A stretch of DNA of 15,828 nt. Origin: Candidatus Shapirobacteria bacterium. GTDB taxonomy: Bacteria; Patescibacteriota; Microgenomatia; UBA12405. The translations under genes were made by a program, and so were the position numbers. This document shows, in pieces, positions 1 to 6,293 of the stretch (positions are counted from its first letter, which is position 1; each line of letters begins with the position of its first letter). The stretch covers positions 1-15,828 of the forward strand of contig JAPLYY010000018.1 of NCBI GenBank assembly GCA_026395315.1. Reading direction: 5' to 3'. The notes under the pieces were generated by a model, which worked only from the letters and a program-made list of their open reading frames with translations, was not told the DNA's origin and searched no databases.

Positions 1-508
1 GAGCCAATTGAAGCAGTTCATCGGAAAGAGCCTGGAGCTCGTTAACGTCAGCAATGTTGGCGGAGATCATTTTTCTGGCCTGAGTTAGGGTTAATTTTTT
101 ATTACGAAGGCCGACTTCCATGGCACTTTTGAGAGAGGTAAGCGGAGTGCGGAATTCATGAGAAGCATCAGAAATAAAACGATTTTGATCATCAACCATA
201 GCAGCGATTGGTTTTAAGGTCCGTCCGGCCAGAAAATAACTCATGGTTCCTGATATTAACAAAATGGCAGCATTAACTACCCCGAGGGAAAGAATTAAAC
301 GATTGTGAACTTCATTAATTAGATCAACATCAACAGTCGGAGGTAAAAAAGGGTCGAGGCGACGCTCAATCCGGAAGCGTTGGGCGGTGGCAAAACGATC
401 GATTTCATTACTGACAAAACCATAAATAACAAAACTAAAAGAGAGGCTAATCAACATGATGATGCACAAGTACCAGGCAGTTAATTTGATCCGGGCAGAT
501 TTAAACAT
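1..508 (-). CDS. Sensor histidine kinase, 5' part only (cut by window edge)
   Basis: Membrane sensor kinase that would autophosphorylate on histidine and pass the phosphate to the response regulator encoded just upstream. About 169 N-terminal residues are visible. One transmembrane helix lies near residues 10-31, a short extracytoplasmic loop of about 38 residues follows, and a second helix lies near 70-94. A HisKA dimerisation helix carries the H-box FISDASHEFRTPLT with the phospho-acceptor at about His117. The linker between TM2 and the H-box (AGRTLKPIAAMVDDQNR) is short and has no full HAMP domain. The catalytic ATPase domain lies beyond the window. The start is the ATG at 508; the regulator stop is 75 bp upstream, so they are probably one operon, although a palindromic repeat sits in the gap. 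The call is firm at family level; the ligand cannot be told. Confidence 0.9.
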   Translation of the reverse strand, partial: MFKSARIKLTAWYLCIIMLISLSFSFVIYGFVSNEIDRFATAQRFRIERRLDPFLPPTVDVDLINEVHNRLILSLGVVNAAILLISGTMSYFLAGRTLKPIAAMVDDQNRFISDASHEFRTPLTSLKSAMEVGLRNKKLTLTQARKMISANIADVNELQALSDELLQLA

Positions 509-525
509 TAAAAACCAACCCCCGA

Positions 526-547
526 CCCCTCCCTTGACAAGGAGGGG
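526..547. repeat. Palindromic interspersed repeat, copy 1
   Basis: Inverted repeat with arms CCCCTCC (526-532) and GGAGGGG (541-547) around CTTGACAA. It lies between the response-regulator stop and the kinase start, preceded by the C-rich run AACCAACCCCCGA. The 22-bp core is identical to 1313-1334. It could form an RNA hairpin in the regulator-kinase mRNA and so tune kinase expression. It resembles the REP-like intergenic palindromes seen in many bacterial genomes; no transposase is nearby. Confidence 0.85.
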
Positions 548-583
548 AGAAAAATTTTTACAGTATTAAAATATTTCATTTTA

Positions 584-1258
584 TTAGTCACCGATTTTAT
601 AGCCAAAACCTCTAACGGTGTGGATTAATTCCGGACGAGGCCTAAAAGGCAGGTCAATTTTACGACGAAGGTTACGGATATAAACTTCAACAGTGTTGGG
701 TAAAATATCAGATTCGTATGACCAGACATGGGTAATAATTTGATCTTTGGATAAAATTTGATGAGAATGACGGAGAAGATATTCAAGCAGGGAGAATTCT
801 TTGCTGGAAAGGCTGACGGAGGTATGGTTGCGGGTAACAGTAAATTGACTAGTATCGAGGGTTAAATCGTCAACAACTAAAAGTTGATTGAGAGAATTTT
901 GAGGCCGGCGGGTGAGCGCCCGACAACGGGCCAGAAGTTCTTCAAAAGAAAAAGGGTTGGTGAGATAGTCGTCGGCGCCGGTGTCAAGACCGGTGACTTT
1001 GTCCTGGATTTGGCTTTTGGCAGTGAGAATTAAAACCGGAGTGTGAATTTTATCGGTTCGAAGTTGCTTACAAACTGATAAACCATCCATACCCGGTAAC
1101 ATGAGGTCGAGAATAATTAAATCGTAATCGCCGGTAGAAGCTAAATCGTAGCCGTCAGTACCAGTGTAGGCGACATCGGTAGTAAATTTTTCCTGTTCCA
1201 GGCCGGTTTTTATAGAAGCGGCAATACGGTGTTCATCTTCGACAATGAGAACTTTCAT
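584..1258 (-). CDS. OmpR/PhoB-family response regulator
   Basis: DNA-binding response regulator, 224 aa, normal length for the family. The receiver domain (about 1-118) shows the acidic pair in VEDE (Asp8, Glu9), the phospho-acceptor Asp51 in LIILDLMLPGMDG, and Thr79 in LILTA. The winged-helix Trans_reg_C domain (about 125-222) ends in the typical YIRNLRRKI...HTVRGFGYKI. Odd point: the near-invariant receiver lysine, normally in the LTKPF context, is Asn101 here (LTNPF, codon AAC), so phosphorylation signalling may be altered. The partner kinase follows downstream. The start ATG has a TATAAT box 6 nt upstream and no Shine-Dalgarno sequence. Confidence 0.95.
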   Translation of the reverse strand: MKVLIVEDEHRIAASIKTGLEQEKFTTDVAYTGTDGYDLASTGDYDLIILDLMLPGMDGLSVCKQLRTDKIHTPVLILTAKSQIQDKVTGLDTGADDYLTNPFSFEELLARCRALTRRPQNSLNQLLVVDDLTLDTSQFTVTRNHTSVSLSSKEFSLLEYLLRHSHQILSKDQIITHVWSYESDILPNTVEVYIRNLRRKIDLPFRPRPELIHTVRGFGYKIGD

Positions 1259-1264
1259 AGCTTA

Positions 1265-1270
1265 ATTATA
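1265..1270 (-). promoter_or_regulatory. -10 box of the response-regulator/kinase operon
   Basis: TATAAT on the minus strand, followed by TAAGCT (6 nt) and then the regulator ATG. Transcription would begin at or next to the A of the ATG, giving a leaderless mRNA. No clear -35 box is visible. Confidence 0.6.
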
Positions 1271-1312
1271 CTGCCGAAGCTGAATTTTGGCTGAAATTTA
1301 AACCCACCCCTG

Positions 1313-1334
1313 CCCCTCCCTTGACAAGGAGGGG
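1313..1334. repeat. Palindromic interspersed repeat, copy 2
   Basis: Same 22-bp core as at 526-547 (arms CCCCTCC and GGAGGGG), preceded by a similar C-rich run, AACCCACCCCTG. It lies between the M23 peptidase stop and the promoter of the response regulator, so the two copies bracket the regulator gene. It may also serve as a transcript-end hairpin for the peptidase gene. Confidence 0.85.
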
Positions 1335-1341
1335 GAATATT

Positions 1342-1950
1342 TTATGGGAATAAGGTCAAAGGGTCGGACCAGAGGGATAGTTCGGATTGAGATTGAACGT
1401 AACCACGGAAATCGAGTTTAGTACCTTTGAGCAGGGCAAAATGGAGGTGGCGGCGCTCACCGTCGGTTTCGACGGAGTAGGCCGTGCCGAGAACACCGAT
1501 TTGATCACCGGCGTTAACTTTAGAATTATTTTTGATTAGTGATGAGGGACGAAGGTGGCCATAAATGGCAATAAAGGGTTGAGAATTAATAGTAATTTGT
1601 TCTGCCACAAAACCGCCGTAGCCGGAAACTAAACCTGAATAAATTATTTGTCCATTAGCAATATTTTTGACCTGTTCCTCGGCAGTAATGTCGCCATATT
1701 CGACGTCGACTCCGGTATGAAAACCACGGAACTTTTCCGGAGAAACAGGAGAATTTTGGGGAGTGACAAAAGTACCGAAAAATTTTTTAGTAATCCGGTT
1801 TTTAAAATCAGCAATTGGTGCTTCGACAAGCTCAGCATGAATAGCCGGGGCCGGACTAATGGTAGTTGCCGGTGTAGGAGTTAATACAGGACGAGTTAAT
1901 AAATAATAAGCTTGTACTAATAGAAGTAGGAGTATAATAATTAGTTTCAT
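1342..1950 (-). CDS. M23-family (LytM-like) zinc metallopeptidase, membrane-anchored or secreted
   Basis: Predicted cell-wall peptidase, 202 aa. An N-terminal hydrophobic helix (about 2-19) is followed by a Pro/Thr-rich linker (20-37) and then the M23 domain (about 75-180). The zinc-site motifs are all present: His78 and Asp82 in FHTGVD, and His168 and His170 in RHLHF, with His132 in IYGH as the expected catalytic histidine. An active peptidoglycan endopeptidase is therefore plausible, though a structural or regulatory LytM role cannot be excluded. Part of the linker (about residues 38-44, HAELVEA) is encoded by a dispersed repeat. The start ATG at 1950-1948 directly abuts the ATG of the divergent ABC ATPase, with no intergenic base. 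Confidence 0.92.
   Translation of the reverse strand: MKLIIILLLLLVQAYYLLTRPVLTPTPATTISPAPAIHAELVEAPIADFKNRITKKFFGTFVTPQNSPVSPEKFRGFHTGVDVEYGDITAEEQVKNIANGQIIYSGLVSGYGGFVAEQITINSQPFIAIYGHLRPSSLIKNNSKVNAGDQIGVLGTAYSVETDGERRHLHFALLKGTKLDFRGYVQSQSELSLWSDPLTLFP
1821..1838. repeat. Dispersed TTCGACAAGCTCAG-type repeat inside a coding sequence
   Basis: CTTCGACAAGCTCAGCA on the plus strand matches the well-known interspersed element whose translations show up as VELVEA, FDKLS or LSLSKH in many annotated bacterial proteins. Here it is read through in frame as part of the M23 peptidase linker (AELVEA). I recognise it from experience, not from a search. Confidence 0.7.
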
Positions 1951-1962
1951 ATGAATATTATA
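1933..1962. promoter_or_regulatory. Interlocked divergent promoters for the M23 peptidase and the ABC exporter
   Basis: On the plus strand TATAAT (1933-1938) lies 12 nt before the ABC ATG at 1951, with TTGTAC (1912-1917) as a weak -35 candidate. On the minus strand TATAAT (1962-1957) lies 6 nt before the peptidase ATG at 1950. Each -10 box is therefore inside the other gene's coding sequence. Both mRNAs would have leaders of about 0-6 nt. Confidence 0.6.
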
Positions 1963-2742
1963 GAGGTTAAAAACCTGACCAAAAAATTTAAAGAGTTTGT
2001 GGCGGTGGACAATATCAGCTTTGAGGTTAAAAAAGGAGAAATATTTGCCTTTTTGGGACCAAACGGGGCCGGAAAAAGCACGACCATCAGAATGCTGACG
2101 ACTTTATTGCCCCAAACATCGGGTAAGATGATGATTAACAACTATAATCCGGACAACGAAAAAGACAATGTCCGAAAATCGTTTGGAATTGTGTTTCAGG
2201 ATCCAAGTTTGGATGAAGACATGACGGCCAGTGAAAACATGGAATTGCATGCGGCGTTATATAAAGTGGATAAAAAAACTAGAAAACAACGGATAGAAGA
2301 TTTGCTTAAATTTGTGGAATTATGGGAAAGAAAAAATGATCTGGTAAAAACATTTTCCGGCGGGATGAAAAGAAGATTGGAAATTGCCCGTGGTTTGTTG
2401 CATCATCCGCAAATTTTATTTTTGGATGAACCAACCATTGGGCTGGATCCACAAACCAGAAATCATATGTGGGATTACATTACCAAAATTAATAAAGATG
2501 AGGGCATGACGGTATTTTTTACGACCCATTACATGGAAGAAGCGGCCAAAATTGCCACCCGAATTGCAGTGATCGATCACGGCAAAATTGTGGCCGAAGG
2601 AACGTCTCAAAGCCTGATGGTAAAAACTAAAACAAAAACGTTAGAAGAGGCATTCCTGCAACTAACCGGACATGAAATCCGGGAAGAAGAAGCCAGCAAA
2701 TTAGATCATTTAAGAAACCACCGGCAGATGGGGAGGAGATAA
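1951..2742 (+). CDS. ABC exporter ATP-binding subunit (DrrA/CcmA-like, ABC-2 type)
   Basis: Nucleotide-binding subunit of an ABC-2 type exporter, 263 aa, working with the permease encoded next. Walker A GPNGAGKST (36-44), Q-loop Gln83 (VFQDPS), signature FSGGMKRR (135-142), Walker B ILFLDE (155-160), D-loop GLDPQT and the H-loop histidine (about 193, TTHYMEEA) are all present, so it should be catalytically competent. This subfamily usually exports drugs, lipids or envelope glycans; the substrate is not readable here. The stop overlaps the permease start by one base (TAATG). Confidence 0.95.
   Translation: MNIIEVKNLTKKFKEFVAVDNISFEVKKGEIFAFLGPNGAGKSTTIRMLTTLLPQTSGKMMINNYNPDNEKDNVRKSFGIVFQDPSLDEDMTASENMELHAALYKVDKKTRKQRIEDLLKFVELWERKNDLVKTFSGGMKRRLEIARGLLHHPQILFLDEPTIGLDPQTRNHMWDYITKINKDEGMTVFFTTHYMEEAAKIATRIAVIDHGKIVAEGTSQSLMVKTKTKTLEEAFLQLTGHEIREEEASKLDHLRNHRQMGRR
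2731..2739 (+). promoter_or_regulatory. Shine-Dalgarno site for the ABC permease
   Basis: GGGAGGAGA, with GGAGGA a few bases before the ATG at 2742, is a strong ribosome-binding site inside the 3' end of the ATPase gene. It contrasts with first-in-operon genes here, which lack one. Confidence 0.75.
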
Positions 2743-3491
2743 TGACCGAAACAATTTATATTTTATGGCTAAGACAGGTGAAAAAATACTTCCGCAGCCG
2801 CTCGAGGATTGTCGGGTCATTAGGACAACCATTGTTGTTTTTGGTGGCGTTTGGGTTTGGATTCGGATCGATTTATGCTAAGGCGGGTAACGGCAATTAT
2901 ATCCAATTTTTAGCCCCGGGAATAATTTTGATGAGTGTGCTGTTTACGGCCATATTTTCGGGAATTGATTTGATTTGGGACCGGCAGTTTGGCTTTTTGA
3001 AAGAAACGATGGTGGCGCCGGTGTCCAGATTGTCAATAATTTTAGGAAAAACTTTGGGCGGAGCCACAGTGGCGGCAATTCAGGGACTGATCGTTTTTGG
3101 ATTAACGTTAATTATCGGTTTTAGGCCGACCGATTGGTTAATGATGCCGATGGCGTTGGTATTTGTTTTTATAGTCTCCTTATTGTTTACTTCTTTGGGG
3201 GTAGCGATTGCCTCGATATTGGAAGATATGCAGGGATTTCAGTTAATTATGAATTTTTTGGTGATGCCGATTTTCTTTTTATCGGGGGCATTGTTCCCCT
3301 TACAGGGAATTCCCAAAGCGATTGAAATGATAGCCAGAATTGACCCGATGAGCTACGGGATTGACGGGTTGAGGGGGGCGTTAATCGGATTGAGTAGTTT
3401 TGGAATAGTAAATGATTTAGTAATTTTAACCCTAATTACGGCAGTAATACTGTGGATTGGGACAAGGTTATTTGATAGGATTGAGGCGTGA
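2742..3491 (+). CDS. ABC-2 type transporter permease
   Basis: Membrane subunit of the exporter, 249 aa, with about six hydrophobic segments, the first near residues 24-44. Between TM2 and TM3 is the typical cytoplasmic stretch DRQFGFLKETMVAPVSR followed by GKTLGG, as in DrrB/NodJ-like ABC-2 permeases. It is translationally coupled to the ATPase through a TAATG overlap and a strong Shine-Dalgarno site. Its last 24 bases overlap the convergent mscL 3' end. Family assignment is secure; substrate unknown. Confidence 0.92.
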   Translation: MTETIYILWLRQVKKYFRSRSRIVGSLGQPLLFLVAFGFGFGSIYAKAGNGNYIQFLAPGIILMSVLFTAIFSGIDLIWDRQFGFLKETMVAPVSRLSIILGKTLGGATVAAIQGLIVFGLTLIIGFRPTDWLMMPMALVFVFIVSLLFTSLGVAIASILEDMQGFQLIMNFLVMPIFFLSGALFPLQGIPKAIEMIARIDPMSYGIDGLRGALIGLSSFGIVNDLVILTLITAVILWIGTRLFDRIEA

Positions 3492-3863
3492 GGTACAAAA
3501 GGAACAACGGCGGGCACGGAGAGGAATGACACTGAGACATTCGGGACAGATTTTAGTAGTGGATTTGGCAGGTTTTTGGGAAAATCTATTCAACGGCAGA
3601 ATAACAAATAAATAGATAACAGCGGCATTAATCAGAAAAGAAATGAGAGCGTTAAGGAAATCACCGATTAAAAATTTACTGTGATTAATAGTAAATTGGA
3701 GGGCAGAAAAATCGGGTTGGCCGCCGAAAGCACCGATAAAAGGAGTAATGACATCCTTAACTAAGGCAGTAACCACGGCGCCAAAAGAAATACCGATGAC
3801 GACACCGACAGCCAGATCAACGACGTTACCTTTGAGAATAAATTTTTTAAAACCGTCGAGCAT
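3468..3863 (-). CDS. mscL: Large-conductance mechanosensitive channel with C-terminal zinc ribbon
   Basis: Homopentameric inner-membrane safety valve that opens under hypo-osmotic shock, 131 aa. Residues 1-46 carry the hallmark N-terminus and TM1 (FKKFILKGNVVDLAVGVVIG... then DVITPFIGA); TM2 is about 69-90. In place of a plain C-terminal helix, the tail carries two CxxC pairs (Cys106/Cys109 and Cys120/Cys123), a small zinc ribbon on the cytoplasmic side. The start ATG follows the upstream small gene's stop by 4 bp, and a TAAAAT box 6 nt before the ATG suggests its own leaderless promoter. The 3' end overlaps the ABC permease by 24 bp, tail to tail. Confidence 0.95.
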   Translation of the reverse strand: MLDGFKKFILKGNVVDLAVGVVIGISFGAVVTALVKDVITPFIGAFGGQPDFSALQFTINHSKFLIGDFLNALISFLINAAVIYLFVILPLNRFSQKPAKSTTKICPECLSVIPLRARRCSFCTSRLNPIK

Positions 3864-3867
3864 AAGA

Positions 3868-4089
3868 TTATTTTAACTTATCGGATAGTTTTCTAACACG
3901 GAGGATTTGAGCAGCGGCGGTAGCGGTGTCATAAAAGCCGATTTCCCGAAGATGTTTTATTTTACCGATAACAACGGAAGGATTGGTAGCGTAGTTAAAA
4001 AAATTTACACGACCAAGAGAGTTGACGGCTTGATCAATCGCTGTCGGGTCAAGCAGATCTCCCCAACTTTTTACCTTAGTTTCTGACAT
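3868..4089 (-). CDS. Small hypothetical protein (73 aa)
   Basis: Not recognised. A soluble, probably mostly helical protein with no cysteines, signal peptide or membrane segment (MSETKVKSWGDLLDPTAIDQ...). It lies 4 bp upstream of mscL on the same strand, so it is probably co-transcribed with it. A TATAAT box ends 9 nt before the ATG. It diverges from the YdjM-like gene at 4113 through a 23-bp gap. Confidence 0.7.
   Translation of the reverse strand: MSETKVKSWGDLLDPTAIDQAVNSLGRVNFFNYATNPSVVIGKIKHLREIGFYDTATAAAQILRVRKLSDKLK
3870..3875 (-). promoter_or_regulatory. Possible internal -10 box of mscL
   Basis: TAAAAT on the minus strand, then AATCTT (6 nt), then the mscL ATG: the same spacing as the other predicted leaderless starts. 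It overlaps the stop codon of the upstream small gene. There is no Shine-Dalgarno sequence, which favours a separate promoter. Confidence 0.4.
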
Positions 4090-4098
4090 ATTGTATAT

Positions 4099-4106
4099 AT
4101 TATACT
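4099..4106. promoter_or_regulatory. Overlapping bidirectional -10 region
   Basis: Plus strand TATACT (4101-4106) lies 6 nt before the ATG at 4113. Minus strand TATAAT (4104-4099) lies 9 nt before the ATG at 4089. The two boxes share four base pairs, as in symmetrical bidirectional promoters, so open-complex formation in the two directions should be mutually exclusive. Confidence 0.6.
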
Positions 4107-4112
4107 AAATCA

Positions 4113-4664
4113 ATGATATCGAGGACACATGAAGCGGGGGCGGTGGCGGCTTTATTGGCAATCGTGGTTTATCATACCCCGCAGGGATTAACGGCGCAAA
4201 CAGTAATTATAGCCCTGATAGCCAACACTATCGGAGCATTACTGCCGGATATTGACCAGGCATCAAACCGGTTATGGGATTTACTGCCGGGAGGAAATTT
4301 TACGGGAAAAGTTTTACGCAATGTATTCTTGGGACACCGGACATTGTCGCATTCAATTTTGGGAATATTGTTGGTGTATGAGGGGTCAGTGTGGTTGATT
4401 TCCCAACTTTTTAATAATAATTTTGTTAACGTGGAAGTAATTATTTTTGCCCTATTAATAGGCTATGGATCACATTTATTTTTGGACGGATTAACAGAAG
4501 AGGGACTGCCCCTACTCTGGCCAATCAAATGGAAATTTGGATTCCCGCCGTGGAAATTTTTACGGATTAAAACCGGCCATTGGGTGGAAAATTGGGTGGT
4601 ATTTCCCCTACTGGTAGTTTATGTTTTGTATTTGGTTTATTTGCTGGCTAACAGAATTAATTGA
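4113..4664 (+). CDS. Membrane-bound metal-dependent hydrolase, YdjM/DUF457-like
   Basis: 183 aa, about four transmembrane segments. The conserved polar motifs of the family are present: His6 (RTHEAGA), PDID (45-48), GHRTLSHS with His75 and His80, and HLFLDGLTEEG with His121 and Asp125. These are expected to form a metal site at the membrane. The family is annotated as LexA-regulated membrane-bound hydrolase on limited evidence, and the substrate is unknown. No LexA box was recognised upstream. The start is supported by TATACT at 6 nt. Confidence 0.85.
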   Translation: MISRTHEAGAVAALLAIVVYHTPQGLTAQTVIIALIANTIGALLPDIDQASNRLWDLLPGGNFTGKVLRNVFLGHRTLSHSILGILLVYEGSVWLISQLFNNNFVNVEVIIFALLIGYGSHLFLDGLTEEGLPLLWPIKWKFGFPPWKFLRIKTGHWVENWVVFPLLVVYVLYLVYLLANRIN

Positions 4665-4803
4665 AACAATGGTGACTTGAACAAGCCAAACTGAGTGAAG
4701 TGGATAATGAATCTGAATGGATTTTTTTACCACAATTAGGGCAGTAAACATACGTCAGCTGAATGGGCTGGCGGCAATTGGGACAGAAGTTTATTTCATC
4801 CAT
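4657..4803 (-). CDS. Small zinc-ribbon protein (48 aa), possibly truncated
   Basis: MDEINFCPNCRQPIQLTYVYCPNCGKKIHS: two CPNC knuckles (Cys7/Cys10 and Cys21/Cys24) 10 residues apart form a zinc ribbon. The remaining 18 residues (DSLSTSLSLACSSHHCFN) are low in hydrophobicity. As I recall them, similar proteins in this kind of genome carry a membrane domain after a like ribbon and Ser/Thr linker, so this may be a 3'-truncated remnant. The ATG at 4803 is chosen over upstream starts because TATACT lies 5 nt before it and the homologous-looking part begins there. The last 8 bases overlap the YdjM-like gene. Confidence 0.65.
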   Translation of the reverse strand: MDEINFCPNCRQPIQLTYVYCPNCGKKIHSDSLSTSLSLACSSHHCFN

Positions 4804-4805
4804 AG

Positions 4806-4835
4806 TTGAGTATACAGACAAAAAACAAGTAGAAT
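4806..4835. promoter_or_regulatory. Divergent promoters for the zinc-ribbon gene and tspO
   Basis: Plus strand TTGAGT (4806-4811), 18 bp, then TAGAAT (4830-4835), 5 nt before the tspO ATG at 4841. Minus strand TATACT (4814-4809), 5 nt before the zinc-ribbon ATG at 4803. The minus -10 box overlaps the plus -35 candidate, so the two promoters probably compete. Confidence 0.5.
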
Positions 4836-4840
4836 TAATT

Positions 4841-5290
4841 ATGAAAAATATAAATTGGGGAAAGCTAATAGCATCGATAGTAATTTGTTTGGGAGTAGGG
4901 TTTTTGGGGTCGGCGGCAACGGCACCAAAAATCCAAACTTGGTACGTTGGTTTAAATAAGCCATTTTTTAGTCCACCCAATTGGGTATTTGGGCCGGTGT
5001 GGACGATATTGTACCTATTAATGGGGATATCACTTTATCTGATGTGGATGAAAAAGAAAAATTTAACCGATAAAATATTTAACTGGTTTTGGATTCAGTT
5101 ATTGTTAAATTTTTTATGGTCGTGGGTGTTTTTTGGTTGGGAAAATGCGGGATTGGCAATAATAGTGATTGCCTTATTGTGGGGGGCAATTGTAAAAATG
5201 AGACAAAATTTTAAATACCAACTACCCTACTTATGTTGGGTCAGTTTTGCCTCGATTCTGAATGTGGCAGTGTGGTGGTTGAACCGATAG
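4841..5290 (+). CDS. tspO: TspO/MBR family tryptophan-rich sensory protein
   Basis: Five-helix membrane protein that binds porphyrins and related ligands, 149 aa, normal family length. Hallmarks: WYVGLNKPFFSPPNWVFGPVWTILY (residues 34-58), NFLWSWVFFG (90-99), and a Trp-rich C-terminal helix ending in NVAVWW. In other bacteria TspO acts in tetrapyrrole handling and stress response; its partners here are unknown. The frame is open further upstream to 4763, but the ATG at 4841 is the family start and has a -10-like TAGAAT box 5 nt before it. Confidence 0.93.
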   Translation: MKNINWGKLIASIVICLGVGFLGSAATAPKIQTWYVGLNKPFFSPPNWVFGPVWTILYLLMGISLYLMWMKKKNLTDKIFNWFWIQLLLNFLWSWVFFGWENAGLAIIVIALLWGAIVKMRQNFKYQLPYLCWVSFASILNVAVWWLNR

Positions 5291-5295
5291 GAGAA

Positions 5296-5883
5296 CTACC
5301 CTACCTTAGCGGCCAAGCGTTTGTCTTTGATTTTATAAATGTCTTTAAAAATTGCCGCAGTGATGGTGGCGGCGGAATCAATGTCTTTTTTTAAATTAGC
5401 GTCAACAGAAACGTAATCTTTACCCTTATCGACTTTGTAGGTTTTAAAACCACGGTAATCGGGGGTATTCCGATTTACAAACCCGGTTTCACTTAATAAG
5501 CCTAAAAGAGGGTAAAAGTATTTGGTTTGGTGATTGGTTTTATTGGCATAAAAGTCAAATTTCAGTTGGTGGTCGCCGGTCCAAAATTGGATGTAGGGGC
5601 AGTCCTCACCGGCGGGTGAAAAGATAATAAAATTACAACCGGTTAAACTTTCAGACAGGGCCAGTTTAATAAAATCGGTCCGGGAATTGGTTTTGGCTAA
5701 TTGGTTAATTTTTCTCTGAACCGCGGTGACAAAATCGTCATGAGTGGTGCTGGTAATTTGGAGTTTGCCGTTTATTAAGCTGTAGGTATAGTGTTTTTTG
5801 GTGAAGTTACTGAAATAGAGATAATTTCGGATTTGGGTAATGACTTTAAAAATATAGCGGAGAAAGCTGATGAGGATGGTCAC
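5296..5883 (-). CDS. Hypothetical protein, third gene of the antitoxin-toxin operon
   Basis: 195 aa, family not recognised. The N-terminus (about 1-24, MTILISFLRYIFKVITQIRNY) is hydrophobic or amphipathic and may touch the membrane; the rest is soluble. A central segment includes GEDCPYIQFW and TKYFYPLLGLLSE, and the C-terminus is helical. The start is GTG at 5883, overlapping the upstream stop by 4 bp (GTGA), which implies translational coupling to the toxin-like gene. The position suggests an accessory or immunity role in the module, but that is only inference from context. Confidence 0.65.
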   Translation of the reverse strand: MTILISFLRYIFKVITQIRNYLYFSNFTKKHYTYSLINGKLQITSTTHDDFVTAVQRKINQLAKTNSRTDFIKLALSESLTGCNFIIFSPAGEDCPYIQFWTGDHQLKFDFYANKTNHQTKYFYPLLGLLSETGFVNRNTPDYRGFKTYKVDKGKDYVSVDANLKKDIDSAATITAAIFKDIYKIKDKRLAAKVG

Positions 5884-6293
5884 TTTAAGTTCTTAAATTC
5901 CGGATAATTTTGGCTAACGATTCTTTTCCATTTAACAGTTTCATTCGGCTGGTTAATATCGTTCTTGGAATAAATTAAAAGGATTTTAATAATTTTGTTT
6001 TGACGATCAACAGCGGCAACAACACGATTACCCGATGATTTGGCGGAGACGTTACTACCGGCAATAGTGAAATCCAGTTTAATAATAGTGTAGCTTTGAC
6101 ATTGGCAGATAATATCGAGTTTTGAGTAGTTGGAAATATTATTGGGGGCAACATTATCGTATCTGGTCAGCGTTTCTTTGATGGCGCTGAGGGTAATGTC
6201 CCATTGTTTACCTTTATATTTTTTAATAAAACCGTGAATATAATGGCGTTCAACAAACGGTTCAATAAAAACAGAATAGTCATCAATAGACAT
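5880..6293 (-). CDS. Candidate toxin, RelE/ParE-superfamily-like
   Basis: 137 aa. The C-terminal part (about 70-135) has the look of a RelE-fold mRNA interferase: KLDFTIAGSNVSAKSSGNRVVAAVDRQ, then KIIKILLIYSKNDI, a pattern of basic residues, a central strand with VVAAVD, and the IxILxIYxK strand. This resemblance is by eye and moderate only. Supporting context is strong: the gene overlaps by 11 bp the 3' end of a HTH-Panacea antitoxin gene. An AGGA motif 8 nt before the ATG serves as Shine-Dalgarno. The N-terminal 60 residues match nothing I know. Confidence 0.55.
   Translation of the reverse strand: MSIDDYSVFIEPFVERHYIHGFIKKYKGKQWDITLSAIKETLTRYDNVAPNNISNYSKLDIICQCQSYTIIKLDFTIAGSNVSAKSSGNRVVAAVDRQNKIIKILLIYSKNDINQPNETVKWKRIVSQNYPEFKNLK

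Noticed and set aside
526..1334. CRISPR-like interpretation of the two palindromic repeats
   Set aside because: Only two copies, separated by a whole gene, with no spacer-sized interval and no cas genes.
1648..1884. 78-aa plus-strand frame containing FDKLSMNSRG
   Set aside because: Antisense to the M23 peptidase; the FDKLS string is the translated dispersed repeat, a common source of false genes.
4804..4980. N-terminal extension of the zinc-ribbon protein to 107 aa
   Set aside because: It would run antisense through the start of tspO; the ATG at 4803 has its own -10 box and begins the zinc ribbon.
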